Translations under genes and position numbers: made by a program
NCBI GenBank assembly: GCA_023461435.1
Contig: JAEYLC010000024.1
Coordinates: 1 to 27,350 of the forward strand
Origin: Bacillota bacterium
Lineage (GTDB): Bacteria; Bacillota; Clostridia; Christensenellales; SZUA-584
Direction: 5' to 3'
Length of the DNA stretch: 27,350 bases
Shown here: positions 1 to 7,600 of the stretch, one piece after another
How the letters are laid out: the number at the start of each line of letters is the position of its first letter
Position numbering within the stretch: the first letter of the stretch is position 1
Notes under the pieces: model-generated
What the model was told of the DNA's origin: nothing
What the model saw: only the letters and a program-made list of their open reading frames with translations
Databases searched by the model: none

Positions 1-266
1 GAGGCATACTGATCTGCGGCACGGGCATCGGCGTGTCGCTGGCGGCCAACAAGGTAAAGGGCGCCTATGCCGCGCTGATCTCGGATGTTTATTCCGCCGA
101 GCGCGCGCGCATGAGCAACGACGCGAATATCGCCTGCTTCGGCGCGTTCACGATCGGCATCAAGCTGATGGAGAAGCTGGTGGAGGTATTCCTCACCTCG
201 GAGTTTACGCAGGGGAGCGCGTCGCAGCCCAAGGTTGACCGCATCAAGGAATTTGAGTCGGAATAG
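1..266 (+). CDS. RpiB/LacA/LacB-family sugar-phosphate isomerase, C-terminal part
   Basis: This is the 3' part of a gene cut by the window edge; the reading frame runs from base 3 to the TAG at 264-266, about 87 residues. The first residues (GILICGTGIGVSLAANK) are the hallmark of the family, whose members interconvert aldose and ketose phosphates such as ribose 5-phosphate and ribulose 5-phosphate in the cytoplasm. The Cys of the ICGTG motif is the usual catalytic residue. Further on the protein reads ARMSNDAN where typical RpiB enzymes have a His before NxAN. The Ser-Asn form is seen in family members that act on other sugar phosphates, so ribose specificity should not be assumed. Full-length members have about 145-150 residues, so roughly 60 are missing here. 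A strong terminator follows at 318-345, so this gene ends a separate transcription unit. Confidence 0.85.
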   Translation, partial: GILICGTGIGVSLAANKVKGAYAALISDVYSAERARMSNDANIACFGAFTIGIKLMEKLVEVFLTSEFTQGSASQPKVDRIKEFESE

Positions 267-317
267 TCAAAAGCATAGCCGCCGATTCAGCGAAGAAATT
301 GATATAAGGATGAGCGA

Positions 318-345
318 AGCGCCGGAGAATGTCCGGCGCTTTTTT
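318..345 (+). terminator. intrinsic terminator after the RpiB-like gene
   Basis: A perfect 9-bp stem, AGCGCCGGA (318-326) and TCCGGCGCT (332-340), closes a 5-nt loop and runs directly into six T residues (340-345). This is a textbook Rho-independent terminator on the plus strand, about 50 bases after the stop codon of the isomerase fragment. Confidence 0.9.
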
Positions 346-378
346 GAAGGCTGCAGCGAAAAGACTTATAGAAGAAAA

Positions 379-500
379 AGACCTCCAATGCTCAGATGAT
401 GAAGGTTTGCCGACCGCATCAACAAAACAAAGGAGGTCTGTTGTCATAAATGACATGAAAAATTTATCACACAGCAAATGAAGTTGCAAATACTGAATGC
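379..500 (+). pseudogene. relic of an IS200/IS605-type tnpA start with its leader hairpin
   Basis: From 446 the plus strand reads, in one frame, (ATA)-N-D-M-K-N-L-S-H-S-K-stop-S-C-K-Y-stop. This resembles the conserved N-terminus of IS200-type Y1 transposases, which reads roughly NLSHTKWxCKYHIVF, with the Trp codon changed to TGA and homology lost after CKY at about 492. Upstream, AGACCTCC (379-386) is the exact complement of GGAGGTCT (432-439), the would-be Shine-Dalgarno site. IS200 leaders are known to hide the tnpA ribosome site in such a stem. Inside the stem GATG/CATC and GGT/ACC can also pair. The rest of the transposase and the right end were not found, so this is a decayed fragment. 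Its 3' limit is uncertain. Confidence 0.55.
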
Positions 501-819
501 ATTCTGATACACGGAACATCGGAAGCTCAATGCGATTGGCTAAAAGTCTATTTAAAATCATATTAGAATCGTGTACCTCAGTTTAGATTATTCCCGTGTT
601 TCGATTGCAAATTATGATTTATTATAAGAATGAATAATCGAATCAGCAGCTCATCGTACGTCAGGTGATCGGAGAATTTGCGACAGTTGGGACACCTTGA
701 TGGAGTCGTCAAAAATATATTCTATCATAAAGAGCGTCGGATGAAAATCTGCCGCTGTTTGTGCTTCCAAGGCATGGGATGATGGAATATATATACACCG
801 CAAAACGACATGGCTTTGC
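501..819. other. AT-rich intergenic stretch, no gene recognised
   Basis: Between the transposase relic and the promoter of the two-component system the DNA is AT-rich. Reading frames on both strands are short, lack good ribosome sites and resemble nothing I recognise. It may hold further eroded mobile-element sequence or a long upstream control region. Confidence 0.5.
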
Positions 820-848
820 TTGACGTTGCTTTGCGCGTATGCTAATGT
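820..848 (+). promoter_or_regulatory. possible sigma-A promoter for the two-component operon
   Basis: TTGACG (820-825) is followed after 17 bp by TAATGT (843-848). These match the -35 and -10 consensus at 5 of 6 and 4 of 6 positions. The site lies about 75 bp upstream of the kinase start codon. It is a prediction from pattern only. Confidence 0.35.
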
Positions 849-873
849 AAGTGGCGATTCCATTTGGTTTTTA

Positions 874-887
874 TGAACGCGTTTCTT
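874..887 (+). promoter_or_regulatory. cre-like catabolite repression site
   Basis: TGAACGCGTTTCTT matches the CcpA operator consensus TGWAARCGYTWNCW at 12 of 14 positions and contains the palindrome AACGCGTT. It lies between the putative promoter and the kinase start codon, where CcpA would act as a roadblock. The match was scored by eye, and no other good site was noticed in the other large intergenic regions. Confidence 0.35.
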
Positions 888-924
888 TCATTTGATTGAC
901 ACAATACGATTGAAGGATAAGGCA

Positions 925-2739
925 ATGAAGATACAAAAAGGCCCGTTCTTTCTTAAAACCATTGAGAAAAAACTCAAAAAATCCAAACACAGCTTTAAGT
1001 TTCAATTGATCATGTCGTTTGTCCTTATTTCTATATTGCCATTGTTGATCATTCAGACGATTTCAACATATGTGATGACCGAATCCATGAGGGAAAATAT
1101 CGACGAGATCATCAGCTTGAATCTCCTGCAGACAAGAAAGAGCCTTGAGCTGTCGCTGTCCGGATATGAAGACTTCTTGTATCAAATATATACAAACGAC
1201 GAAATGATCGACAACATGAACAATATCAACGACGACCATGAAGTCGCGGTGAACGTGAATCAGCTGCGCCGCCATTTAAGGAGCTTTTCCAATGCCAAGC
1301 CGAGCGTCCAATGCATCACGCTTATGACATCAAGCGGAAAGCTCATCGCTTATGATAAGTTGACGCCGGTGACTTTTGAGAGCTCATGGCTCGACGAAGA
1401 AGAAGAGGCTCAGACTCTCTATAAAGAAATTGCAACCAGCAACGATACCGTGATGATTGAGACGGGTAATGCCACTCAGTTTGGCGTGAATCCGTATTAC
1501 CTGTTTCATATGGCCCACCGGATGATCGATTATAAGCATATTTATCACGATGTCGGTGTGATTATCATCAGCCTTGATGAATCTGTGCTCGCCGAAGCGT
1601 GCAACGAAGATGTTTCGGATGGGAGCCGGACGAATTTGAATTTTATCGTGGACGAAACCGGCAAGCTGATATCATTTCCGGATCGAAACCTGATCGGAAA
1701 AGTTTTGGATACAAGCAAAGAAGATACCTTTCGGCAATTGGTTCAAGATTCGGGAGTGCTGGACGGCAGTCAGATATCCATTCATCAGTTGAAGGACGAG
1801 AGAACAGGGTGGACGATCATCAACGCGTCCGATCAATCGGACCTGTATGGAAAGCTGTACAGCCAGCAAAGCCTGACGATTATCGTCGGCTTGATTACGG
1901 CGGCCGCTCTGGTGATGATCATACTGCCCATTTCCAGAGGATTATCCGGTTCCGTGACGCGCGTGCTCAAGGCCATGGAAGCCGCGGGAACCGGCGAGTT
2001 GACCGTGAGGATCCATTCCGAAAGATCGATGCCGTTGGAAATCCAGAAAATCGCGGATCAGTTCAATCAGATGATTCACAAAATCAGCATGCTCATCGAT
2101 GAAGTGAAGGAAGCGACGCTCAAGCAAAAAGAGGCGGAGATACGCGCATTGGAATCTCAGATCAATCCGCATTTTCTGTACAATACGCTCGATACGATCA
2201 ATTGGATGGCAATGGACAAGGACGAGCTTGAGATCAGCAGCATGATCAACTCGCTCGCTAAAATTCTTCGTTACGGCGTGGACAAAAGCAACGCGATCGT
2301 CACACTGCGGGAAGAGGTGAACTGGCTGCGCCAGTATGTCTATTTGCAGCAGACACGCCTGAAGAATGCGTTTGAATGCAAAATGGATATTGACGAGAGC
2401 GTAATGGGGTGCAGGATACACAAGCTGCTGCTTCAGCCGTTTGTCGAGAACTCAATACTGCATGGCTTTTACGGGAAAAAGGACCAGTGCGTTTTAATGA
2501 TATCCATTAAAAACCGGGGCGAGTATATAGAAATAAAAATTAAGGATAACGGGACCGGGATGTCGAAGGAGATGGTGGACAGCTTCAACCATAAAGAGCT
2601 GCGGGACCAGAACCTTGACCACATCGGTATAGAAAACGTGCAGAGCCGTTTGGAAATGTACTATGGGGAAACGGCCAGCATTCATGCTTACAGTGATGAG
2701 AACGGGACATGTATCACCTTAAAGCTGGCCAAATTGTAA
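925..2739 (+). CDS. YesM-type membrane sensor histidine kinase
   Basis: A 604-residue membrane kinase that probably phosphorylates the response regulator encoded 13 bp downstream. An N-terminal transmembrane helix (about 28-51) precedes a large extracellular sensor domain (about 52-315, Cache-like in size and position), a second helix (about 316-336) and a HAMP linker. The His_kinase domain carries the phospho-acceptor His416 in INPHFLYNTLDT. The ATPase domain shows the N box QPFVENSILHG (Asn509) and the G1 box DNGTGM (Asp541). This is the layout of the YesM/LytS class used by Firmicutes to sense oligosaccharides outside the cell. The frame is open back to a TTG at 892, but ATG 925 is preferred because AGGATAAGG lies just upstream. 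The ligand is unknown; the adjacent importer suggests a glycan-derived signal. Confidence 0.93.
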   Translation: MKIQKGPFFLKTIEKKLKKSKHSFKFQLIMSFVLISILPLLIIQTISTYVMTESMRENIDEIISLNLLQTRKSLELSLSGYEDFLYQIYTNDEMIDNMNNINDDHEVAVNVNQLRRHLRSFSNAKPSVQCITLMTSSGKLIAYDKLTPVTFESSWLDEEEEAQTLYKEIATSNDTVMIETGNATQFGVNPYYLFHMAHRMIDYKHIYHDVGVIIISLDESVLAEACNEDVSDGSRTNLNFIVDETGKLISFPDRNLIGKVLDTSKEDTFRQLVQDSGVLDGSQISIHQLKDERTGWTIINASDQSDLYGKLYSQQSLTIIVGLITAAALVMIILPISRGLSGSVTRVLKAMEAAGTGELTVRIHSERSMPLEIQKIADQFNQMIHKISMLIDEVKEATLKQKEAEIRALESQINPHFLYNTLDTINWMAMDKDELEISSMINSLAKILRYGVDKSNAIVTLREEVNWLRQYVYLQQTRLKNAFECKMDIDESVMGCRIHKLLLQPFVENSILHGFYGKKDQCVLMISIKNRGEYIEIKIKDNGTGMSKEMVDSFNHKELRDQNLDHIGIENVQSRLEMYYGETASIHAYSDENGTCITLKLAKL

Positions 2740-2752
2740 GGGGAGGCGTCTT

Positions 2753-4288
2753 ATGAAGCTGGTCATCGTCGAAGATGAGATTCGTATACGTGAGGGCCTT
2801 ATACATCTGCTGGATAAGCTTTCTTTGGATATGGATGTCGCGGGAGTCGCCGATAACGGCACGGACGGGCTGGAACTCATCGAGCGGGCGTGTCCTGATC
2901 TGATTATCACGGATATCAGAATGCCGGAGATGGATGGGCTGCAGATGCTTGAGGCGCTGCATGCAAGGCAGATGCCATATAAGGCCATCGTTCTCAGCGC
3001 TTATTCGGAGTTTTCTTATGCGCAGCAGGCCATTAAGCTCGGCGTCAGCGAGTATTTGATCAAGCCGATCGCGCCGGACGAGCTGCTGCAGGCCATCAAG
3101 AATATCGAGGCGCAGATCACGCAGGAACAGAATCTCAAAGCGCAGTCTCCTCAGCAGTTCAAGGCTTTGAAGAATATCTTTTATTCGATCATGCTTGGCA
3201 TTTCGGTCGTGGATGACGAATTAAGCTCTTTTTTGAAAACAAACTACAAGATTGACACAAACGATACATTTGCCATATTGGATATTTACCTCGGAGCGGT
3301 CTATGACGAATGCATCCTCGCTTTGAGAGACGAGCTGGGGCGTCTGCTGGACGGGGCGTCTTTTGGATACCGTATCGTTGAGCATCCTCAGGGCCGCGAG
3401 CTGATGCTGGTGCTTTATGATATGGCGGACCCGAAAGGGATCGAGAAGTATTTTCAGCATTTGATCATTTCACAGATCAAGACGATCCTGCCGCACGATA
3501 TGGCTTTTGGGTGGATATCCTTTGCGAATCTGGATGCCATGAAGGAGAACTTAGCCAAGCTCCGCAGGTTTATGGATTGGAGCATTGTTTTCGGCAGAAA
3601 GGCGCTGATATCATATCCCGCTGTGGAAAATATCCGGTTCGAACCGTTGCCATATCCCATTGAGCTCGAATCCAAGGCCAAAGCCGAGATTTGCTCTCTC
3701 GAGTACGAAAAGCTGTCCGATACCTTTCAGTCGTTACTCGGCCATTTAAAGTCGCGCATTTTCAACCCGGCCGAGGTCAAAGAAACGATGATCCGTTTTC
3801 TTTGGTCGGTCATATCCGTTGTGAAGGAGATCGATTTCACCACGAGCGCGCAGTTGGAACAGCAGGCGCTGATGGAAAAAATCGTGACCGCCGTCACATG
3901 GAGCGAGCTGCAAAGCACGGTGGCGGTGCTGAATGAAGCGCTGCGCGGCGTGAAGAATGACCAGACAACGAGCCTGACAGTTCGGCGCGCAAAGAGCATG
4001 GTCCACGAGTGTTACAGCCAGGGCGTGACGCTCGATGAGATTGCGGCGAAGCTCAATATCACGCCCGAATACCTGGGCGGCTTATTTCACAAAGAGGTGG
4101 GGGAGACCTTCTCCTCGTATATAAAAAACTACCGTATCAAAAAGGCCAAGGGGCTGCTCATCGGGACGGATATGAAAATCTACGACATTTCATCCGCTGT
4201 CGGCTATGCCGATTCGAAATATTTCAGCCGTGTTTTTCGTGAAATCACAGGCCAGCTTCCGGCCGATTTCCGGAAGTTAAACAAGTAA
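2753..4288 (+). CDS. YesN-type response regulator with AraC DNA-binding domain
   Basis: A 511-residue cytoplasmic response regulator, the expected partner of the preceding kinase. The receiver domain (about 1-115) has the acidic pair near residue 8, phospho-acceptor Asp54 in ITDIRMPEMDG, Ser82 and Lys104 in YLIKPI. A long middle region (about 130-400) has no motif I recognise and is typical of YesN proteins. The C-terminal AraC domain (about 408-511) contains two helix-turn-helix units, the second ending in the family signature around YADSKYFSRVFREITG. GGGGAGG precedes the ATG, and the 13-bp gap implies co-transcription with the kinase. It probably activates the CUT1 transporter and glycosidase genes that follow, as is usual for such pairs; that target is inferred from position. 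Confidence 0.93.
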   Translation: MKLVIVEDEIRIREGLIHLLDKLSLDMDVAGVADNGTDGLELIERACPDLIITDIRMPEMDGLQMLEALHARQMPYKAIVLSAYSEFSYAQQAIKLGVSEYLIKPIAPDELLQAIKNIEAQITQEQNLKAQSPQQFKALKNIFYSIMLGISVVDDELSSFLKTNYKIDTNDTFAILDIYLGAVYDECILALRDELGRLLDGASFGYRIVEHPQGRELMLVLYDMADPKGIEKYFQHLIISQIKTILPHDMAFGWISFANLDAMKENLAKLRRFMDWSIVFGRKALISYPAVENIRFEPLPYPIELESKAKAEICSLEYEKLSDTFQSLLGHLKSRIFNPAEVKETMIRFLWSVISVVKEIDFTTSAQLEQQALMEKIVTAVTWSELQSTVAVLNEALRGVKNDQTTSLTVRRAKSMVHECYSQGVTLDEIAAKLNITPEYLGGLFHKEVGETFSSYIKNYRIKKAKGLLIGTDMKIYDISSAVGYADSKYFSRVFREITGQLPADFRKLNK

Positions 4289-4297
4289 TTTTTATAA

Positions 4298-4317
4298 TAA
4301 CCGAATGAATTCGGTTA
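4298..4317 (+). terminator. hairpin after the regulator gene, weak terminator or attenuator
   Basis: TAACCGAA (4298-4305) and TTCGGTTA (4310-4317) form a perfect 8-bp stem with a TGAA loop just after the response regulator stop. The following sequence is T-rich (AGCTTTGTCCTCC, then a run of five T) but has no clean T tract next to the stem. It may end part of the regulator transcript and separate it from the transporter genes. Confidence 0.45.
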
Positions 4318-4431
4318 AGCTTTGTCCTCCTTTTTCAAGATTTTTAGAGTACAAACCGGTAACACGCTTATGTATATTAAACTCAACAACCGTGGATCAC
4401 AGAACACCAAAATTTTTAAGGAGGATACCCT

Positions 4432-5721
4432 ATGAAGAAGTTTTTATCAGTCCTCGTGGTTGTGTGCTTGAGTGTTGTCATGCTCGTTGGCTGCGCGCCT
4501 TCAGCACCGGCACCGGACGCTGAGAGCGCATCCCAGAGCGCATCTGAGAGCCCGGAACAGGCTTCGGCGGATGCGGCGCCCGCGGGCAGCAAAGCGGATG
4601 TTGAGATTTGGTACTATTGGGAAACCGAATCCCATCAGCAGCTCTTGAATGGTCTCATCGAGGATTACAACAGCTCTCAGGATGCGATCACAGTGACGGC
4701 AAACTACATTCCGTTCGCTGACTTCAAGAAACAATTATCCATCGGCGTTGTTTCCGAAGAGCTGCCGGATATCGTCATTATCGATAACCCTGACCATGCC
4801 GCTTACGCCGCGATGGGCATATTCGCTGATCTGACAGACAAGCTTGCGGATTATGCTGATCTTGACCTGTATTATGAAGGTCCGATGAATTCCCTGACAA
4901 TCGACGGGCGCATTTACGGTATTCCGTTCGGCAGCAACAACCTTTGCCTGTTCTATAACGAAGACATGCTCAAAGCCGCCGGCTGCGAAGTCCCCAAAAC
5001 GTGGGATGAGCTTGTGGATGTTGCCAAAAAGACAACCACCGACAGCGTGTTTGGCCTTGGACTTTCCGGCCTGCAGAACGAAGAGGGGACGTTCCAGTTC
5101 CTGCCGTTCCTCTGGTCTACCGGCGCCACCTCTTATGAGATGAACAGCGAAGGCGGTATCAAAGCCCTAACGCTTTATCAGGAGCTTATTGATTCCGGCG
5201 CGATGAGCAAAGAAGTCATCAACTGGACACAGGGCGACGTGATGAACCAGTTCATCTCTGGCAACCTTGCGATGATGATCAACGGGCCGTGGCAGGTGCC
5301 GACAATGCGCGCCGAAGCGCCCGATCTCAAATGGAATGTGGATCTGATCCCGATGGACAAAGCAAACGCTTCCGACCTTGGCGGCGAGAACTTTGCCGTC
5401 ATCAACAACGACAATGTGGACAACTCGCTTGACTTCCTGCTCTACGCAACGAGCGCGGATAAGGTGAAGGGTTACATTGACGGCTTCGGATACATCGCAT
5501 CCCGTAAGGATGTTGCGGATACGCAGTTCGCGGATGATCCGATCATGAAGAAGTTTGCCGAGAATATGCAGTACGCATATCCGCGCGGGCCTCACGAGAG
5601 ATGGCCGGAAATCTCCAACGCGATTTCCACAGCGTTCAACGAGGTCATCACGGGAACGTCTGACCCGACAGCAGCCGCGGCAAAGGCCCAGGAAACAATC
5701 GACTCAATCGTAGGACAGTAA
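4432..5721 (+). CDS. CUT1 ABC transporter sugar-binding lipoprotein
   Basis: A 429-residue extracytoplasmic solute-binding protein. A basic N-terminus and hydrophobic stretch end in the lipobox LVGC with Cys21 as the lipidation site. A Ser/Ala/Glu/Pro-rich linker (about 22-58) follows, then a family 1 binding protein fold starting at VEIWYYWETES. Typical elements include the YGIPFGSNNLCLFYNEDML segment and NLAMMINGPW near residue 285. The protein should capture an oligosaccharide outside the membrane and hand it to the two permeases encoded next. AAGGAGG lies 8 bases before the ATG. The glycosidases downstream suggest an oligosaccharide with arabinose-like or alpha-linked sugars, but the ligand cannot be read from the sequence. 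A strong hairpin directly after the gene (5738-5774) probably keeps its expression above that of the permeases. Confidence 0.93.
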   Translation: MKKFLSVLVVVCLSVVMLVGCAPSAPAPDAESASQSASESPEQASADAAPAGSKADVEIWYYWETESHQQLLNGLIEDYNSSQDAITVTANYIPFADFKKQLSIGVVSEELPDIVIIDNPDHAAYAAMGIFADLTDKLADYADLDLYYEGPMNSLTIDGRIYGIPFGSNNLCLFYNEDMLKAAGCEVPKTWDELVDVAKKTTTDSVFGLGLSGLQNEEGTFQFLPFLWSTGATSYEMNSEGGIKALTLYQELIDSGAMSKEVINWTQGDVMNQFISGNLAMMINGPWQVPTMRAEAPDLKWNVDLIPMDKANASDLGGENFAVINNDNVDNSLDFLLYATSADKVKGYIDGFGYIASRKDVADTQFADDPIMKKFAENMQYAYPRGPHERWPEISNAISTAFNEVITGTSDPTAAAAKAQETIDSIVGQ

Positions 5722-5737
5722 TTACTCGGGCGCATGT

Positions 5738-5774
5738 GATTGGCGCATATGGTATCCATATGCGCCAATCTTTT
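5738..5774 (+). terminator. 15-bp hairpin with T tract between binding protein and permease genes
   Basis: GATTGGCGCATATGG (5738-5752) pairs perfectly with CCATATGCGCCAATC (5756-5770) around a 3-nt loop, followed by TTTT. In this position it probably acts as a leaky terminator or a 3' stabiliser, giving more binding protein than permease. Both are common in binding-protein-dependent operons. Confidence 0.75.
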
Positions 5775-5819
5775 AAAAAGGGTATCCAAAGCATGAGTTT
5801 AAACTAAGTGGGGTTTACA

Positions 5820-6752
5820 ATGTTTACGAAACGCAAAAAGAGTGTCTCTTTTTATCCATCGCGTCTGCTCAGCCGTCGGCGCAGAAATCTCGGAATGCTG
5901 TTTGTCATTCCCGCCGCGCTGTACATGCTCGTATTCGTCGGCTATCCGATCATAAGCAATTTTATACTGAGCTTTCAGGATGTCACGGTACAAACGATCA
6001 ACAAGGCTGACAAGCCGTTTGTCGGTCTTGATAACTACATCAAGCTTTTGGGTGACCCGATACTGGGCAAATCGGTGGTCAACACCTTTGCCTTTACGAT
6101 TGGGAGCATCGTTTTCCAGTTTATCATCGGATTTGCGCTCGCGTTATTCTTCAACAAGAAATTCTCGTTCGCCAAGCCGATACGCGGGCTGATGATGATA
6201 CCGTGGATGATCCCCATCACCATTACCGGCCTGATGTTCAAGTTTATGTTCACCTCGAATGTCGGCATATTCAATGAGATGCTAAAAGGCATCGGGCTTG
6301 CTCCGGTCGACTGGCTGTTCCAGACGAATACGGCCATGCCGGCGCTCATCTTCGCGAACATATGGATCGGCATTCCGTTTAATATGATATTGCTTTCAAC
6401 GGGGCTCACGACAATCCCCGAAGAACTGTACGAAAGCGCCGCGATCGACGGCGCGAGCAAAACGCAAAGCTTCTTTAAAATTACGCTGCCGATGTTAAAG
6501 CCCGCCATAGAATCTGTTCTTGTTCTTGGCTTCATCTACACGTTCAAGGTATTCGATCTTGTCTTTGTGATGACAAACGGCGGGCCGGTCGATTCCACGC
6601 AGATGCTCTCCACCTATTCGTATAAGCTGTCGTTCAGCCTGTTCCGATACAGTGAAGGCGCGACGGTGGCGAATATACTGTTTGTGATACTGTTCATCGT
6701 CAGTCTGATTTATATCAAATACTTCAATCGTGATACCGCGGAGGTGGATTAA
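5820..6752 (+). CDS. CUT1 sugar ABC transporter permease, MalF type
   Basis: A 310-residue inner-membrane permease. A basic N-terminus (KRKK, RRRR) precedes the first of about six transmembrane helices (LGMLFVIPAALYMLVFVGYP). The cytoplasmic coupling loop carries the EAA motif around residues 201-230 (EELYESAAIDGA, then ITLPMLKP), the docking site for the ATPase. It should pair with the MalG-type permease that follows to form the sugar channel. The frame is open from GTG 5808, but that codon is part of the likely ribosome site GTGGGG, so ATG 5820 is preferred. The stop codon overlaps the next start by one base, indicating translational coupling. No ATPase gene adjoins; the MsmK-type gene at 13901 is the likely partner. 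Confidence 0.93.
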   Translation: MFTKRKKSVSFYPSRLLSRRRRNLGMLFVIPAALYMLVFVGYPIISNFILSFQDVTVQTINKADKPFVGLDNYIKLLGDPILGKSVVNTFAFTIGSIVFQFIIGFALALFFNKKFSFAKPIRGLMMIPWMIPITITGLMFKFMFTSNVGIFNEMLKGIGLAPVDWLFQTNTAMPALIFANIWIGIPFNMILLSTGLTTIPEELYESAAIDGASKTQSFFKITLPMLKPAIESVLVLGFIYTFKVFDLVFVMTNGGPVDSTQMLSTYSYKLSFSLFRYSEGATVANILFVILFIVSLIYIKYFNRDTAEVD

Positions 6753-7597
6753 TGAATACGGTACTGTCCAAAAAGAAGAATATGGCGCTCAATATCACGT
6801 CGGTGCTGCTGCTTATTGTCCTGCTGCTTCCGCTGTATTGGATGATCGTGACGTCGCTTAAATATGAAAAAGAAGTGTTTGTCTCGCCGCCCACGCTGTT
6901 TCCGGCAACGATCAATACGGAGACATATTCCGCCCAGCTGCAGAAGGGTGATTTTAATATGTTTCAGGCATTCGGAAACAGCACACTCATCGCAACGAGC
7001 AGTATGCTCATTGCACTGCTTCTCGCGGTGCCTGCGTCTTACGGTCTCGCGCGGTTCCGTTTTAAAGGCAAGAAGCTGTTTGTCTTGCTCTTTCTTGTCA
7101 CGCAGATGCTGCCGGTGGCGGTGCTGCTGACGCCGTTGTTCATTTTGTTTAAGAACCTTTCCATAGGGAACGACACTGTGCTGTCCACCATATTGGCCGA
7201 CGCCACGATCGGCATTCCGTTTTCGGTGCTGATATTGCGCACATATTTTGCGTCGATACCCAAGGAGATTGAGGATGCGGCGCTTATTGACGGCTGCAAC
7301 CGCTTCACATCGTTCCTGCGGATATTCATACCTATCGCCAAGCCCGGCGTGGCCGTATGCGGCGTATTTTCCTTCCTGTACGCATGGGGAGACCTCGCGT
7401 TTGGCCTTACGTTTATTCGTGATCAGGCGATGAGGCCGATAACGGCGGGGATATTCAACTTCCTGGGCCAATACGGAACGAAATGGAGCTACCTGTGTGC
7501 GTTCGGCGTTGTGACCATCATACCTGTCGTGCTGATATTCATATTCATGCAGAAATATATCATCAGTGGGTTGACCGCGGGTGCGGTGAAAGGATAA
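6752..7597 (+). CDS. CUT1 sugar ABC transporter permease, MalG type
   Basis: A 281-residue inner-membrane permease with about six transmembrane helices, beginning with a hydrophobic segment ending LLPLYWMIVTSLK, a conserved feature of MalG-type subunits. The EAA loop lies at about 171-199 (KEIEDAALIDGCNRF, then IFIPIAKPG). It forms the second half of the channel with the preceding MalF-type protein. Its ATG overlaps the previous stop as TAATG, and the GGAGG ribosome site lies inside the upstream gene. The glycosidase gene begins three bases after its stop, so importer and hydrolase are almost certainly made from one message. Confidence 0.94.
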   Translation: MNTVLSKKKNMALNITSVLLLIVLLLPLYWMIVTSLKYEKEVFVSPPTLFPATINTETYSAQLQKGDFNMFQAFGNSTLIATSSMLIALLLAVPASYGLARFRFKGKKLFVLLFLVTQMLPVAVLLTPLFILFKNLSIGNDTVLSTILADATIGIPFSVLILRTYFASIPKEIEDAALIDGCNRFTSFLRIFIPIAKPGVAVCGVFSFLYAWGDLAFGLTFIRDQAMRPITAGIFNFLGQYGTKWSYLCAFGVVTIIPVVLIFIFMQKYIISGLTAGAVKG

Positions 7598-7600
7598 ATT

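Noticed and set aside
244..561. 105-codon minus-strand frame overlapping the terminator and the IS200 relic
   Set aside because: It runs through a strong terminator and a fossil transposase start on the other strand and resembles no family.
651..863. 70-codon minus-strand frame in the first intergenic gap
   Set aside because: No ribosome site or recognisable motif, and it overlaps the likely promoter of the two-component operon. Not supported as a gene.
4350..4378. Possible promoter before the CUT1 binding protein (TACAAA, 17 bp, TATATT)
   Set aside because: The -35 matches the consensus at only three positions, so it was not listed, although an activated promoter in this gap is likely.
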